DNA of 64,000 nt from Micromonospora sonchi. Its GTDB lineage: Bacteria; Actinomycetota; Actinomycetes; Mycobacteriales; Micromonosporaceae. Under the pieces are notes generated by a model. It saw nothing but the letters and a program-made list of their open reading frames with translations, was not told the DNA's origin and searched no databases. The stretch is from NCBI RefSeq assembly GCF_014646235.1, contig NZ_BMNB01000017.1, positions 1 to 64,000 of the forward strand. The letters are read 5' to 3'. The position numbers and the translations under genes were made by a program. Below, in pieces: positions 31,953 through 40,576 of the stretch (position 1 is its first letter; each line of letters starts with the position of its first letter).

Positions 31953-32531
31953 CTATTGCGCCGTCACGATGCGTTCGACCACGGCCGTCACCAGCCGTTC
32001 TCGCTCGTCCTCGGTGAAGACGTCCGGCAGGGTGAGTTGTTCGACGATCAGCCAGTTCAGGGCCAGGTAGAGCAGCTTCACATCCGTGGCGTCGCCGGGC
32101 AGGCCGGAGGCCTCGTGGTAGGCGACGTTGGCCTCGACGTCGGCACGTACCCGCTCGGTGAGGACCTCGCGTAGTTCGGGACGACGGGTGGCCTCCAGGC
32201 GGAGTTCGAGGAGCGCGAGGTAGCCGGTACGGAAGGAAGCGACGCGGCCGACGAGTTCCCGCATCAGCCCCGCGTAGGTCTCCCGGTCGCGGCCGGCCGC
32301 CCGCTGGCGCGCGATGGTGGCCTCGTCGGGCTGGAGCCGCTCGTAGACACGGGCGCCGGCCTGGGTGAGCAGGTCGTGGCGGCTGGTGAAGTAGTTGGAG
32401 GCGGTGCCCACGGGCACTGCGGCCTCGGTGTCCACCGCACGGAACGTCAGGCCCCGCGCTCCGTCCCTGGCCAGCACCTCGATGGCGGCATCGACGAGGG
32501 CCGCACGGCGCTGGTCGTTCCGTCTCACCAT
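31953..32531 (-). CDS. TetR-family regulator
   Basis: 192 residues from an ATG at 32531 after GGAG. Residues 5-50 form the TetR helix-turn-helix (ALVDAAIEVLARDGARGLTFRAVDTEAAVPVGTASNYF segment). The C-terminal ligand domain is helical and unspecific. It is divergent from the dihydrofolate-reductase-like gene at 32603, and the 15-bp perfect inverted repeat between them is its probable operator, predicting autoregulation and control of that gene. Confidence 0.9.
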   Translation of the reverse strand: MVRRNDQRRAALVDAAIEVLARDGARGLTFRAVDTEAAVPVGTASNYFTSRHDLLTQAGARVYERLQPDEATIARQRAAGRDRETYAGLMRELVGRVASFRTGYLALLELRLEATRRPELREVLTERVRADVEANVAYHEASGLPGDATDVKLLYLALNWLIVEQLTLPDVFTEDERERLVTAVVERIVTAQ

Positions 32532-32539
32532 TTGACACC

Positions 32540-32595
32540 ACTCCAAGCGTAGTAGTACCTTCAGACCACTTCGAACAGAGTACTACGCTTGGAGT
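32540..32595. promoter_or_regulatory. Perfect 15-bp inverted repeat, TetR operator
   Basis: ACTCCAAGCGTAGTA (32540-32554) is the exact reverse complement of 32581-32595, with 26 bases between. It covers the whole gap between the divergent starts; the right arm contains the GGAG that would serve as ribosome site for the 32603 gene, so repressor binding would cover both promoters. Confidence 0.8.
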
Positions 32596-32602
32596 AATCA
32601 GA

Positions 32603-33196
32603 GTGCGAAAGCTCGTGTACTACGTCGCCGTCACCCTCGACGGCCACATCGCCGGCCCCGGCGGCGAATACGACTTCTTCCCCCTCGGCGACGAGCAGCA
32701 GGCCGCCGCCTACTCCTCCTGGACCAACACGCTCTACCCCGAGACCGTCCCGACCGCCATGCGTGCCGCCGTCGGGCTCACCGATGCGGCCAACCGGCGC
32801 TTCGACACCGTCGTCATGGGTCGTGGCACCTACCGCCCGGCGCTCGACGCCGGAATCACCAGCCCGTACACGCACCTGCGCCAGTACGTGGTGTCCAGCA
32901 GCCTCAAGCCCGACACCGACCCGGCGGTCACCGTCGTACCGCACGACCCACTCACCCTCGTCCGCGAGCTCAAACAGGAGGAGACCGCAGAACTGGACAT
33001 CTGGCTCTGCGGCGGCGGCAAGCTCGCGGGCACCCTCCTGCCCGAGATCGACGAACTGCTGATCAAGAGCTATCCAGTGGTCGTCGGCGCCGGCATCCCG
33101 GCCTTCGACGGCGCCTTCGACCCCACCGTCTTCGACGTCGCCGAACGCACCGCCTTCCCCAACGGAGTCACCCTCACCCGCTTCGCCCGCCGCTAG
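32603..33196 (+). CDS. Dihydrofolate reductase/RibD C-terminal family protein, paralogue 1
   Basis: 197 residues from a GTG. KLVYYVAVTLDGHIAGPGGE is the typical start of stand-alone RibD-C proteins; TVVMGRGTYRPAL, QYVVSSSL, LWLCGGGKLAGTLLPEIDEL and the end FPNGVTLTRF complete the pattern. These NADPH-dependent reductases are numerous in actinobacteria and of mostly unknown substrate. Divergent from TetR and likely repressed by it. Two further paralogues lie at 34533 and 35268. Confidence 0.88.
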   Translation: MRKLVYYVAVTLDGHIAGPGGEYDFFPLGDEQQAAAYSSWTNTLYPETVPTAMRAAVGLTDAANRRFDTVVMGRGTYRPALDAGITSPYTHLRQYVVSSSLKPDTDPAVTVVPHDPLTLVRELKQEETAELDIWLCGGGKLAGTLLPEIDELLIKSYPVVVGAGIPAFDGAFDPTVFDVAERTAFPNGVTLTRFARR

Positions 33197-33240
33197 TCCC
33201 GGCGAGGTCGGTTGGTGGCCGGCGGGATCAACAGCAACGT

Positions 33241-33354
33241 GCTGGGGTTCCGCTGGCGGCCGGCTGGCCGGATTCGGTGAGGCGCTTGGCCGCGGCGTCG
33301 ACGTCATCGGTGCAGGTCGGACACGCGCAGGGCGAGCTGGACGCGGGACATCAT
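33241..33354 (-). pseudogene. CadI/ArsI-type glyoxalase relic
   Basis: The ATG at 33351 or 33354 gives MSRVQLALRVSDL, the exact start expected for cadmium/arsenic-inducible CadI proteins (ArsI lyases), then TGA. In another frame DDVDAAAKRLTESG resumes a later region of the same family. About 60 residues are missing between. It lies next to a frameshifted arsR and matches the usual arsR-cadI pairing. Confidence 0.75.
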
Positions 33355-33470
33355 CTCCTCCGGATGGTTCAACGGATGCGGTTGGTGAGCTTCGATGCCC
33401 TTGCCTAGATGGATTTCGAAGCAGCGGACCCGCTGTTGCACCCTGTTTCGAGGCCTGTCAACCTAGAACA

Positions 33471-33844
33471 ATGTCGAAACAAGCGCTGCCGGTGGTGGAC
33501 CTCAACGCGGTCGCCTGCTGCGCCCCGATCGCGGTCCGCCCGATGGACGCCGATCAGGCAGCGGTGGTCGCACCGATGTTCAAGGCTCTCGGTGACCCGG
33601 TACGGCTACGGCTGATGTCGATGATCGCGTCCGTGGCCGAAATCTGCGTCTGTGATCTGACCCCGGCGTTCGACCTGTCCGGGCCCACCATCTCCCCCAC
33701 CTCAAGGTGCTGCGCGAGGCTGGCCTGGTCGACTCGGAGCGCCGCGGCACCTGGGTGTGGTACCGGGTGAAACCGCAAGCGCTCCAGCAGCTCGGCGCGC
33801 TGCTGGAGATTTCCGCTACCCCGGCCGCTGGCGGCACCGGGTGA
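33471..33844 (+). pseudogene. arsR: ArsR-family repressor with single-base frameshift
   Basis: The first 75 codons give an ArsR/SmtB winged helix (VAPMFKALGDPVRLRLMSMI) with metal-binding EICVCDL. At about 33696 the sequence ATCTCCCCCACC lacks one base compared with the expected ATCTCCCACCACC; in the next frame HLKVLREAGLVDSERRGTWV continues the family to a TGA at 33842. As written it is broken after the recognition helix; a sequencing error is a real alternative. The TGA overlaps the GTG of the AraC-like gene. Confidence 0.8.
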
Positions 33845-34551
33845 GACTGCGGTTCGAGGTGCGTCGGTCCGACTCGCCGTGGATCGACATCGTGTGGACC
33901 TGCACGAGCGAGCAGGTCACTGCGATGACGTCCGTCGCGGGGGTGCATTGGGGCCTGGTGTTCTGGGAGCAGGCTGGCCGGGCGTACGCCGGCATCACCG
34001 GCCCCGAGACCCGGACCGCCACGGTGCCGGTGCCGGTGGGCGCGACCTTCACCGGCATCGAGTTCGCCGTGGGCACCTCGTTGCGGGCCGTGCCCACGCC
34101 GGTGCTGGTCGACGGCGGCATCGGGCTCCCCGACACCACGCGTCGGGCGTTCCGGCTGGACGGCGCGCGCTGGGAGACACCCGGCCCCGACGACGCCGAG
34201 GCCCTGGTCGACAGTCTCGTCCGGGCCGGAACCGTGGTCCGTGACCCGCTCGTCGCCGAGGTGCTGCGGGGGCACCGCCCGGACGTCTCGGGGCGTACCG
34301 TCGAACGTCGGTTCCGGGCCGCGACCGGCCTCACGCAGGGCGCGGTCCGGCAGATCGAGCGGGCCCGCACGGCAGCGGAGCTGCTGGCAGCCGGCGAACC
34401 GTCCGCCGACGTCGTTGCCAAGCTCGACTACTTCGACGAGCCGCACCTGGCCCGGGCACTGCGCTCCTACGTCGGGCGTACCGCCAGGCAGTTGCGCGAG
34501 GGCGCCGGCGGCGCGATCGCCCTCGACCTGGATCAGCGCTTGACGTCGTAG
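33841..34551 (+). CDS. AraC-family-like regulator
   Basis: 236 residues from a GTG overlapping the arsR stop. The N-terminal 130 residues form a beta-rich sensor (LRFEVRRSDSPWIDIVWTC, HWGLVFWEQ), and the C-terminal 90 hold an AraC-type double helix-turn-helix (ERRFRAATGLTQGAVRQIERARTA, ADVVAKLDYFDEPHLARALRSYVG). Its C-terminal codons overlap the end of the convergent gene at 34533-34551, so the two stops interlock by 19 bases. Confidence 0.85.
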   Translation: MRLRFEVRRSDSPWIDIVWTCTSEQVTAMTSVAGVHWGLVFWEQAGRAYAGITGPETRTATVPVPVGATFTGIEFAVGTSLRAVPTPVLVDGGIGLPDTTRRAFRLDGARWETPGPDDAEALVDSLVRAGTVVRDPLVAEVLRGHRPDVSGRTVERRFRAATGLTQGAVRQIERARTAAELLAAGEPSADVVAKLDYFDEPHLARALRSYVGRTARQLREGAGGAIALDLDQRLTS

Positions 34552-35111
34552 ACCAGCTTCAGGATCCCGTTCGAGTAGCTCTCCGACTCCCGCAGCGTCA
34601 GCAGGTGCTTGTCCCGGTCGGCCCGGCCGAACAGGCTCTTCCCGGCGCCGAGCAGCACAGGGAAGACGAGCAGGTTGTACTGGTCGATCAGGTCCGCATC
34701 CGACAGCCGCCGGGCCAGCTCCGCGCTCCCGTGGATGAAGATCGCACCGCCCTCGCTCTCCTTGAGCGCGGCGATGTCCTCGGTCGAACGCAGGATCGTC
34801 GTCGGCCCCCACCCGTCGACGAGGGCGTCGTCAGAGAGCGTGGTCGACACCACGTACTTGGGCAGCTCCTTGTAGGCGGCGTGGTCCTCCGAACCGGGCC
34901 AGACCGGCGCGAACGCCTCGTAGCTGCGGCGGCCGAACATCAGGGCCGTCGTGTCGGTGAGCTCCTCGCCCTTCAGCGACCAGGCTTCCGGGACGAACTC
35001 CAGGTCCTTGAACACCCACCCGCCGCTGCGGTGCTCCTCCGTTGGCCCGCCGCCGGGCGAGTCCACGACGCCGTCGAGCGACATGAAGCCGGTGTAGACC
35101 AGATTGCGCAT
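34533..35111 (-). CDS. Dihydrofolate reductase/RibD C-terminal family protein, paralogue 2
   Basis: 192 residues. RNLVYTGFMSLDGVVDSPGG, LMFGRRSYEAFAPVW, KYVVSTTL and IFIHGSAELARRLSDADLIDQYNLLVFPVLLG mark a complete RibD-C protein; the end SYSNGILKLVYDV is typical. Its closest visible neighbours are paralogue 1 (32603) and the frameshifted copy at 35268. The 3' end overlaps the AraC-like gene convergently. Substrate unknown. Confidence 0.88.
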   Translation of the reverse strand: MRNLVYTGFMSLDGVVDSPGGGPTEEHRSGGWVFKDLEFVPEAWSLKGEELTDTTALMFGRRSYEAFAPVWPGSEDHAAYKELPKYVVSTTLSDDALVDGWGPTTILRSTEDIAALKESEGGAIFIHGSAELARRLSDADLIDQYNLLVFPVLLGAGKSLFGRADRDKHLLTLRESESYSNGILKLVYDVKR

Positions 35112-35267
35112 CGTGCTCTCTCCTCATGCTCGGACGGGCTGTCGGGCCCACGCTAGATCAGGGCCGCGGCGGCGGTCTTGGACGAAAACGACAGGGGCTT
35201 CCAGACGCGTGCCGGCCCGATGGCGGGATCCACGGTACGCCGGGCCACCGGATGGGGGTCGGGGTGC

Positions 35268-35830
35268 TCAGCGCCTGGTCTCGTACCTGGTCAGGAGCAC
35301 GCCGCCAGGGAACGCCCGGGTCTCCACCAGGGTCAGGTTCACCCAGTTGTCCAGGGCCGCGAAGAACGGCGTGCCGCCACCTACCAGGACCGGAGGGTGA
35401 CGATCGCGTACTCGTCGATCAGCCCGTCCCGCATGGCCACTGCGGCGAGTGTGGCGCCGCCGATATCCATGGGGCCGCCCTCCTCGGCCTTGAGCCGGGT
35501 GATCTCGGTGGCCGCGTCGCCGGTGACCAGGCGGGTGTTCCAGTCGACCGTGCTGGTCGTCGAGGAGAACACCACCTTCGGCATGTCCCGCCAGCGGCGG
35601 GCGAACTCGATCTCCGCCGGTGTGGCACCCGGCTGCTGATCGGCGGTCGGCCAGTGGGAGCTCATCGCCTCCCACAGTTTACGCCCGTACAGCGCCACGC
35701 CTGTCGCCCTCACCCGGTCGGACCACCACTGGAACAGCTCGTCGCTCGGCACGCCCCAGCCGAGGTCGTCGCCGGGCGCGGCAATGTAGCCGTCCAGGCT
35801 CAGGTTCATGCCAAAGGTCAGCTTTCGCAT
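35268..35830 (-). pseudogene. Dihydrofolate reductase/RibD C-terminal family protein, paralogue 3, frameshifted
   Basis: The ATG at 35830 gives RKLTFGMNLSLDGYIAAPGDD, then a good family sequence to DEYAIVTL, where the frame runs into TAG at about 35381. In the next frame PVLVGGGTPFFAALDNWVNL continues to the true family end LLTRYETRR and TGA at 35268. One base is missing at about 35400 (ACCCTCCGG where ACCCATCCGG is expected). Either a recent mutation or a base-calling error. Confidence 0.8.
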
Positions 35831-35954
35831 GGGGTCAGCCTTCCGTAAGTCGGTACTCGGCGTACAGACCAGCACGGCGCGGAGAAATCATCGGTCAGGC
35901 CACACCGAGGGCCGGGCAGTCAAGGGTGTGGATGAGTTCGACTACGCTCGTGGC

Positions 35955-36710
35955 ATGTTGGCCGCGATCTCCGCCGTGACGGTCCGATACCGGCGGCCGA
36001 TCCTCACCGTTGCGCTTGTCCTGGCCGTGGTCCTGGCCGTGGGCCGCCGGCTGCCATATCCACTGAACTCGATCATGAGCACCGCGACCCTCCTCGCCGT
36101 GCTGCTGGCGTTGTCGCTGGCCATCCTCGCCCTGCTTCCCCCACGGCCGACGGCCTTTCTGGTCAAGCCCGAGTCTCGGGCGTTCGCCACCGAACCGAGC
36201 GCGTTTCAGGTCTACCTGGCCGCGGCGTTCATCTTCTCGGCCTCGCAGTGGCTGGGGACTACCGACCTTGGCGAAATCGTCGGCGGCCCGTTCCTCGTGT
36301 TGCCGATCCTGCTCCTGGTCGGCGTCGGTGTGAACGTTGCCGGCGGCTGGCGCGGTTTTTCAGTCGAGCTGCGACCGGACGGTGTCCGTCAACGCGACTT
36401 CACCGGCTCCTTGATGGTGCCCTGGGAGGCCCTGGCACCCGGCCGCCCTTTCCAGCCCGCAGTCAGGGCCTCCACCCTGGCCCTGGCGTACGCGCAACCG
36501 GACCTGGTACGCCGCCGCGGCATCCTTCCGCTGGGTCGGCGGCGGCTGCGCATCGACAACGTCCACCCCTGGTTCATCGCCGACACGATCCGGCACTACG
36601 TCGACCACCCACAGCACCGGGCCGCGATCGGCGAACCAGCCGAATACCAACGGCTCTGGCACGCGTTGATGTCTGCGCCCACTGGCCCCGGCCATGGGCA
36701 CGCTTCCTAG
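35955..36710 (+). CDS. Membrane protein with bPH2-like C-terminal region
   Basis: 251 residues from an ATG at 35955; a GTG at 35928 is also in frame. Four hydrophobic helices lie in the first 130 residues (ILTVALVLAVVLAVG, LLAVLLALSLAILALL, AAAFIFSASQW, FLVLPILLLVGVGVNV). The last 120 residues start with FSVELRPDGVRQRDFTGSLMVPWEALAP, a PH-like strand pattern seen in actinobacterial membrane proteins. Function unknown. It is divergent from the frameshifted reductase. Confidence 0.7.
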   Translation: MLAAISAVTVRYRRPILTVALVLAVVLAVGRRLPYPLNSIMSTATLLAVLLALSLAILALLPPRPTAFLVKPESRAFATEPSAFQVYLAAAFIFSASQWLGTTDLGEIVGGPFLVLPILLLVGVGVNVAGGWRGFSVELRPDGVRQRDFTGSLMVPWEALAPGRPFQPAVRASTLALAYAQPDLVRRRGILPLGRRRLRIDNVHPWFIADTIRHYVDHPQHRAAIGEPAEYQRLWHALMSAPTGPGHGHAS

Positions 36711-36883
36711 ATCCGCTGTCAAGCAGGTGCTGGCACGGATTGGCGCAATGCGCCAAGCGGGCAGTGCGCTCCGCGAGGTAACGGCGCTTTAACGCCTCGG
36801 AGGAAAGTTCCATTCTGGTGCCTTCACCGAGCCCTGAGAGGGTTCGTCGAAACGCCGGTCCGGTTGCGTGAAGGCCGTGTCGC

Positions 36884-37021
36884 TCACATGGGCGGCATAC
36901 TCTGCGATGCCATCCGTCTGCGACGTCGCAGCGTCAGCGCGCCCGCCGCCCCGGTCAGCGCCCCCGCTCCGAAGGCAAGGATCCATGTTTGTCGGACGCT
37001 TTGGTTTTTCTTGCGCGCCAT
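36884..37021 (-). CDS. 45-residue single-span membrane protein
   Basis: A short frame from ATG 37021 with GAGGAGC five to six bases upstream. It starts MARKKNQSVRQ, carries one membrane helix (TWILAFGAGALTGAAGALTL) followed by RRRRR, a positive-inside stop-transfer signal, and ends SMPPM. The arrangement of ribosome site, helix and Arg cluster is hard to explain by chance. It lies just downstream of the KstD-like gene on the same strand and may be co-transcribed. No family recognised. Confidence 0.6.
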   Translation of the reverse strand: MARKKNQSVRQTWILAFGAGALTGAAGALTLRRRRRMASQSMPPM

Positions 37022-37121
37022 GATTGCTCCTCACACCCGCCTTGTCTGCATGGCCTTATTGTCCGACTCGGCCATTGAAGCCATGCACCAATTCGACAGA
37101 GTCGCATGCCGCCGATGGGCG

Positions 37122-38840
37122 TCAGAACTGAGCATCTGGCCGAGCCCGCTCCGAGCTCCGTGCTCGCTCGCCAGCGTGCTTGGCCGCCAGGTAAGCGAAC
37201 ACCAAACCCTGCCCGAGGGTCGCACCCGGCCCGGGATAGAACGTGCCGAAGGCGTTCGCGGCGGCGTTGCCCACCGCGTAGAGCCCATCGATCGGTGAAC
37301 CGTCCTCGTGCAGCGCGCGGCCCCACTCGTCGGCGGTGATGCCGCCACACGTGCCCAGGTCAGCCGGCACCGTCTTCACCGCGTAGAAGGGCGCCTTGGT
37401 GATTGTGCCCAGGTTCGGGTTCGGCGTGTTTGTGGAGTCGCCGTAGTAGCGGTCGTAGTGCCCCAGGCCACGCTTGAAGTCGTCGTCCTGGCCCTGCGAC
37501 GCGAGCACGTTGAAGTGCGCGGCGCCGTCGACCAGCCCAGGCACCCCGATCTTGCGGCTCAGCTCGGCGATCGACTTCGCCTTCACCACCACACCTGATT
37601 CGTAGAAGATCTTCGGCATCGGCATCCTGGGCATCACTGAGCCGGCGAACAGGTAGCGGTTCCGGTGCGTCTGGTCGAAGATCAACCAGATCGGCAGGTG
37701 GTCGCCCTTGCCGTCGTCGAGGCCGAGCATGGCCCGGCCGGCCGTCATGTAGTCGGTGGCCTCGTTGAAGAACCGGTGCCCGGTGGAGTCGACGATCATC
37801 GACCCCGGCAGCGACCGCTCCGACAGCATGAAGATCGGATCAGCCCCAGGTGTCAGCGGCGAAATCGATGGGAACCACCACGCCTGGTCCAGGAGATCGA
37901 GGCCCGCGCCCACCTGCTCGGCGATCGCGAACAGGTCACCGGTGTTGTCGGGGTTGCCGAAGCTCCAGTCTTCGGTGAGTGCCTGCGACTGGTACTTGCG
38001 GCGCTGCTCCCCGGCGTGGTCGAAGCCTCCGATGGCGAGGATGACGCCGCCCTTGGCCGCCACCCGCATGCGCTCACCATCCTTCTCCACGACGACGCCC
38101 GTCACCCTCCCGTCCTCGACGACCAGCTCCTTGAGCGGGCTGTTCAGCCAGATGCCCACTCCTGCCCGACGCGCGCCGGCGATCAGCCCCGCACCGAGAG
38201 CTCGGCCACCTGCGGCCATGTCCTTCTTCAACAGCTTGCCGCCGACGCCTTGCAGTACCCGCTTGAAGATCGTCGGGAAAGCCTGCAGGGGTCGACGGGC
38301 CATCAGATTCATCAACCTGAAGTCCTTGGAGGTGATGGGCATCGGTACCGGCGCGGCGATGGCGCCGCTGGTGCGGATGCGGGCGGCGTCCTCAGCACCG
38401 AGGGTGTTGATGTCAAACGGCGCCGATTCGACCGACCGCCCGATCGCCGACCCTCCTTCGAGGTCCGCGAAGTAGTCCGCATACTCGGTCATGTGGCCGA
38501 GCTTCAGCGGAGTGGCCGCGAGCAGCTCGTCGACAACCTCCGGAGCGTGCTCGACGAACGCTTCTCGGCGTGCGCGCGGAGCGGTGTCCCCGACGAGCGT
38601 GTCCAGGTAGGTCAGTACCCGTTCCTTCGTGTCCTGGACGCCTGCATTCTGCAACAACCTGTTGTTCGGCATCCACATGCCGCCGCCCGACATTGCCGTC
38701 GAACCGCCGAAGTAGGCGCCCTTTTCCACCACCAGGGCTCGAAGACCTCTTCGCGCTGCGGTGATGGCACCCATCAGGCCGGTGCCTGAGCCCACCACTA
38801 CCACGTCATAACTGTCGTGCCAGCTCGCCGTCTCGTTCAT
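37122..38840 (-). CDS. FAD-dependent 3-ketosteroid dehydrogenase-like oxidoreductase
   Basis: 572 residues of the flavocytochrome c/fumarate reductase superfamily. YDVVVVGSGTGLMGAITAARRGLRALVVEK is the FAD-binding Rossmann motif, FGGSTAMSGGGMWMPNN the second FAD signature, GGVILAIGGFDH follows, and GLYAVGNAAANAFG with YPGPGATLGQGLVFAYLAA ends it, the pattern of KstD and 3-oxosteroid 1-dehydrogenases (GGSTA.SGG). It would oxidise a steroid or other hydrophobic cyclic ketone. No steroid catabolic genes are seen nearby, so the substrate is open. Confidence 0.88.
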   Translation of the reverse strand: MNETASWHDSYDVVVVGSGTGLMGAITAARRGLRALVVEKGAYFGGSTAMSGGGMWMPNNRLLQNAGVQDTKERVLTYLDTLVGDTAPRARREAFVEHAPEVVDELLAATPLKLGHMTEYADYFADLEGGSAIGRSVESAPFDINTLGAEDAARIRTSGAIAAPVPMPITSKDFRLMNLMARRPLQAFPTIFKRVLQGVGGKLLKKDMAAGGRALGAGLIAGARRAGVGIWLNSPLKELVVEDGRVTGVVVEKDGERMRVAAKGGVILAIGGFDHAGEQRRKYQSQALTEDWSFGNPDNTGDLFAIAEQVGAGLDLLDQAWWFPSISPLTPGADPIFMLSERSLPGSMIVDSTGHRFFNEATDYMTAGRAMLGLDDGKGDHLPIWLIFDQTHRNRYLFAGSVMPRMPMPKIFYESGVVVKAKSIAELSRKIGVPGLVDGAAHFNVLASQGQDDDFKRGLGHYDRYYGDSTNTPNPNLGTITKAPFYAVKTVPADLGTCGGITADEWGRALHEDGSPIDGLYAVGNAAANAFGTFYPGPGATLGQGLVFAYLAAKHAGERARSSERARPDAQF

Positions 38841-39296
38841 TTCCGAGCCTCCTAGCAGGTCACCACGGACGAATGATTAAAGTCAATCTCCACCGAAGAA
38901 TGCTTCTTAAGAGCAAGAAGAGTTGAACATTCACTTACTGCATCGAACTGTGGTGTGACTTTCACCAAGACGCCGGACACCCTTCGCCCCCACCATTGTC
39001 ATCCCTGAAGCAGTGGCGCCGTGTCAACTTCGTTGATCGGGTAGTTTGTGACCGGTTCGACCTGTTCCAGACTCGGATAGAGCGGTTCGACCTCGATCCA
39101 CTATTGAAGCCATCCCGCTGCCGTCGACCCGCCCACCGGGGAGCGGGCCGCCGACCGGCCCGCCACGGCAAGCGGACCTTGACACAGGTTCGGACGCTGG
39201 CGGGTCGGGCGGCGGTCTGCTCGGCTCGCCCGGGTCGACGGCAGGCGGGATGGCCTAGCGCCACCACCCACGGATCGCGACCCGCCGGCGGCCGGC
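38841..39296. other. Intergenic, no gene recognised
   Basis: Upstream of the oxidoreductase. AT-richer from about 38870 to 38960, where its promoter should lie. Open frames here lack any recognisable family. Confidence 0.5.
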
Positions 39297-39404
39297 TCTC
39301 GTGACCGCGTTGCTGTCACGGCCCGGCCCGGAAACTGATCTCCGGGCCGTCGTTCGTACTGGTGGGCGCGGCAGGTTTCGAACCTGCGGCCCCTCGCTTG
39401 TAAG
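39297..39404 (-). repeat. Direct repeat A with 3' fragment of tRNA-Val (attachment-site scar)
   Basis: This 108-bp block matches 40459-40576 with few differences and one ~10-base indel. Positions 39363-39404 repeat the last 42 bases of tRNA-Val, from the anticodon loop to the discriminator, with one mismatch in the variable loop. The rest repeats the sequence downstream of the tRNA, including a CGGCCCGG/CCGGGCCG hairpin. It is the far attachment site of an element once inserted at the tRNA. Confidence 0.85.
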
Positions 39405-39603
39405 TTCTGGGCGCTTCGTGCGGCGGGGTCCGCCCGCGTCCGCGACCTCGGGCGACTGTCCACGCCCGGCGGCCGGCGGCTGTCCTCGTCCCAGCCCATT
39501 GCTGTCACCGTTGCTGTCGACAGCCACCCAAGCCGCGGCCGGTCGACTGGAACGCGGCCTTTAACGCCACTCGGGCCGGTGAACCGACCCGGGAACCGGG
39601 CGG

Positions 39604-39810
39604 ACCGGCAAGGACGCCCAGCGCCCCGAGCTGAAAGCCTGCATGGCCTACCTGCGTCCCGGTGACACCCTGGTGGTGCCCGCCCTGGATCGGCTGGCCC
39701 GCTCGCTTCATGACCTGATCACTCTGGTCGGGGACCTGCGCCGGGCCGGGGTGGGGTTCCGCTCCCTGCATGACATGTCAACCTCGACTGGCCCCGGAGT
39801 GACGGCCTGA
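39604..39810 (+). pseudogene. Serine recombinase (resolvase/invertase) fragment
   Basis: Reads TGKDAQRPELKACMAYLRPG, DTLVVPALDRLARSLHDLIT and VGDLRRAGVGFRSLHD, the middle of a resolvase catalytic domain (family motif DRLxRS), then ends at TGA 39808. The N-terminal catalytic Ser segment and the DNA-binding half are missing. It lies inside the tRNA-flanked remnant and is presumably its decayed mobility gene, or a passenger. Confidence 0.8.
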
Positions 39811-39832
39811 GATGGACCCGCGCGAGCTCTCT

Positions 39833-40384
39833 TCAGACTGACGGTTGTTGGTCGAGCAGCTCGACGGGGTCGGCGCTGTAGGCAACCATCCAGCTGGGGT
39901 CGATGCGATACCACACGTTCTCGTCCCAGAACGGATCGTCGCCGTCGCCGTCGTAGTGGTTGACGAGGTAGTCGCGGACGGTCGGCCAAGTCGGGTCGCT
40001 GCTCGTCCCCTCGGGGTTCAGCGGAACGGCGTGTCCATGCGTGAAAATGCCGAGCTGCTCGCCGCGCATGAATGTCGCGCTGATGCCGGGCCGCGCCGCG
40101 AGATGACGGGCTTTAGCGGCCTGGCGGTGGGTGCCGACGATCCAACGGCCGTGCAGGAGGTGCCCGTCGGCGCCGCTGATGCGTGGCTCACCGCGCCGGG
40201 TGACTGTGGCGATGGCCAGGGTGCACATGCCTTGGCAGACTCGGACAACCTGCTCGGCGTCCAAGGTGCTTTCACCTGGCCGGATGATCGATTTGAGGTG
40301 GCTGCTGGAGCCAGCCAAAGACGTGTCGAGCAGGACTTGGAGGCTGTGGAGCTCGTCGGGAGTTTCGAACATTCGGCTAGTCAA
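39833..40384 (-). CDS. Pyridoxamine 5'-phosphate oxidase-like flavoprotein
   Basis: 183 residues from a TTG at 40384 (GGGAG close upstream) or an ATG at 40372. Residues 45-110 show the split-barrel FMN fold (MCTLAIATVTRRGEPRISGADG, RWIVGTHRQAAKARHLAARPGISATF, LGIFTHGHAV), then YRIDPSWMVAYSAD. These proteins bind FMN or F420 and act on unknown substrates. It is the only intact gene within the tRNA-bounded remnant. Confidence 0.85.
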   Translation of the reverse strand: MTSRMFETPDELHSLQVLLDTSLAGSSSHLKSIIRPGESTLDAEQVVRVCQGMCTLAIATVTRRGEPRISGADGHLLHGRWIVGTHRQAAKARHLAARPGISATFMRGEQLGIFTHGHAVPLNPEGTSSDPTWPTVRDYLVNHYDGDGDDPFWDENVWYRIDPSWMVAYSADPVELLDQQPSV

Positions 40385-40458
40385 TCAGCTCCCACCGACA
40401 GTGTCGTCACGGTGGCCAGCAGCAGACTGAGCCCGCGCTCGGCAAGCTCGACGACCGG

Positions 40459-40576
40459 TCTCGTGACCGCGTTGCTGTCACGGCCCGGCCCGGAATTTGA
40501 TCTCCGGGCCGTCGTCGGTGCTGGTGGTGGATGGTGGGCGCGGCAGGTTTCGAACCTGCGACCCCTCGCTTGTAAG
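40459..40576 (-). repeat. Direct repeat B overlapping tRNA-Val
   Basis: 118-bp partner of 39297-39404. It includes the 3' 42 bases of tRNA-Val and about 75 bases beyond, with the hairpin CGGCCCGG...CCGGGCCG that may terminate the tRNA transcript. Confidence 0.85.

Noticed and set aside
39363..39404. Second tRNA gene
   Set aside because: Only the 3' 42 bases are present; acceptor 5' strand, D arm and half of the anticodon stem are missing, so it is an attachment scar.
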